From NCBI GenBank assembly GCA_029938985.1, contig JAOZTW010000325.1, positions 1 through 6,217 on the forward strand: a DNA stretch of 6,217 nt. Reading direction: 5' to 3'. Positions 5,389 through 6,217 of this stretch are shown here, piece by piece. This DNA comes from Bacteroidales bacterium (GTDB taxonomy: Bacteria > Bacteroidota > Bacteroidia > Bacteroidales > JAOZQN01). The notes below the pieces were generated by a model. The model was given only the letters and a program-made list of their open reading frames with translations. It did no database searches and had not been told where the DNA came from. A program made the position numbers and the translations under genes. Every line of letters begins with the position of its first letter. Position 1 is the first letter of the stretch.

Positions 5389-6217
5389 ATGAAAATAGAA
5401 TATTTTATCAAAAAAGATTATATGACATCAGATCAGTTTCCAGGAATTAATTTTGTGAAAAATGATTATATAACAACCGACCAGATTCTTGGAAATAATG
5501 TTGTTAGCAACGAATTTCTAAATCAAAAAGCTATCGTTATTCTGGAAAATAAACAATATACTGAAACTTTAACAGCAACAGATATTGTAGAGTATTCTCA
5601 TAATTTGATAGTTGACTGGATGCCCGAAAATCAGCAAATAACAGTTGATTATTCAGTTTGTGAAACGCTGAAAATAATGAAAAATAAAGCCACAGACGTT
5701 TTGCCCGTTTATAAAGCAAATAACTTTTATGGACTCATCTACAAAAATGATTTGCTTGAATATTTAACAGAATATACAAACGATTTAAATAGTAAAGTAG
5801 ATAAAAAAACGAATGAACTGCAAGAATTAATTGCAACAAAAAATCAGTTTTTCTCAATAATTGCTCACGATTTACAAAGTCCCTTTAACACAATATTAGG
5901 ATTTAGTAAATTATTAGAGAAGAATGCAAAAAATTACACACCCGAAAAGATTGAAAAATTAGCAAAATATATAAAAGATGTTTCAGAACAAACTTATGAA
6001 TTGCTTGTCAATTTATTAGAATGGTCAAAATCACAACAAAATAAAATTATTTTTAGTCCAGAAACAGTAAATCTAAAAGAACTTATAGACAAAAAAATAA
6101 CAACTTTTGAAAAATCAGCCGAGAATAAAGAAATAAAATTGTTTCATACAATATCTAATTCAGTTTCGGTTAGTGCAGATATAAATATGTTAAAAACTAT
6201 TTTGAGAAACTTAATTA
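5389..6217 (+). CDS. Cytosolic histidine kinase with N-terminal CBS pair (3' truncated by window)
   Basis: 276 codons are visible and the frame stays open at the window end. The ATG at 5389 is chosen because an in-frame TAA lies just upstream at 5383-5385. Residues ~20-70 (AIVILENKQY.ETLTATDIVEYS) and ~75-130 (VDWMPENQQITVDYSVCETLKIM, VLPVYKANNFYGLIYKNDLLEYL) look like two CBS motifs, a Bateman module that in other proteins binds adenosine nucleotides. A short coiled coil (130-152) leads to a HisKA dimerisation domain with FFSIIAHDLQSPFNTILGFSKLL; His160 is the expected phosphoacceptor. NLLEWSKSQ at 208-216 is the usual second DHp helix. The window stops at ILRNLI, the beginning of the N-box of the HATPase domain. 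No signal peptide or transmembrane helix is seen, so it should sense a cytosolic signal. Residues 6-21 and 22-37 form an imperfect 16-residue repeat (DYMTSDQ / DYITTDQ). No response regulator is visible in the window. It is divergent from the sigma operon, with no clear functional tie. Confidence 0.85.
   Translation, partial: MKIEYFIKKDYMTSDQFPGINFVKNDYITTDQILGNNVVSNEFLNQKAIVILENKQYTETLTATDIVEYSHNLIVDWMPENQQITVDYSVCETLKIMKNKATDVLPVYKANNFYGLIYKNDLLEYLTEYTNDLNSKVDKKTNELQELIATKNQFFSIIAHDLQSPFNTILGFSKLLEKNAKNYTPEKIEKLAKYIKDVSEQTYELLVNLLEWSKSQQNKIIFSPETVNLKELIDKKITTFEKSAENKEIKLFHTISNSVSVSADINMLKTILRNLI

Noticed and set aside
5537..5719. 60-codon minus-strand open frame inside the kinase gene
   Set aside because: It lies opposite the CBS-coding region, which has clear family motifs on the plus strand.

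Overview
This is an AT-rich window (roughly 27-30 % GC by eye). Its gene content and promoter style point to a member of the Bacteroidota. The promoter elements match the TTTG / TAnnTTTG type used by that phylum, there are no Shine-Dalgarno sequences, leaders are A-rich, and the ECF-sigma, anti-sigma-like and TPR-CHAT protein types are typical of it. I cannot name a genus.

Layout. Bases 1-239 hold a small hairpin and the promoter of the first gene. Bases 240-3254 (+) encode a 1004-residue exported protein with a signal peptide, a long TPR array and a C-terminal CHAT caspase-like peptidase domain. Its catalytic His and Cys are visible, and the linker carries an in-frame 29-bp palindrome. Converging on it, and overlapping its last 18 bases, is a two-gene minus-strand operon. 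The promoter-proximal gene is a 205-residue ECF-type sigma factor (4232-4849). It is followed after 29 bases by a 321-residue single-pass membrane protein with an anti-sigma-like N-terminus and a TPR-like C-terminus (3237-4202). Bases 4850-5388 are non-coding and contain two diverged copies of a ~140-bp structured repeat, a likely minus-strand promoter, and a period-8 microrepeat. From 5389 to the window end (+) runs the first 276 codons of a cytosolic histidine kinase with an N-terminal CBS pair. It is cut by the window edge before its ATPase domain.

How the parts may work together (inference). The sigma factor and membrane protein look like a cell-surface-signalling pair: cytosolic N-terminus binding sigma, one transmembrane helix, and coiled coil plus TPR outside the cytoplasm. 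The CHAT protein has an export signal, so it would share the periplasm with the outer part of the anti-sigma-like protein. This suggests, without proving it, a protease-gated sigma switch. The logic resembles the TPR-CHAT / Csx30 / sigma circuit of type III-E CRISPR, but with no CRISPR array or Cas gene in the window. The histidine kinase is a divergent neighbour with no demonstrable link to this module.
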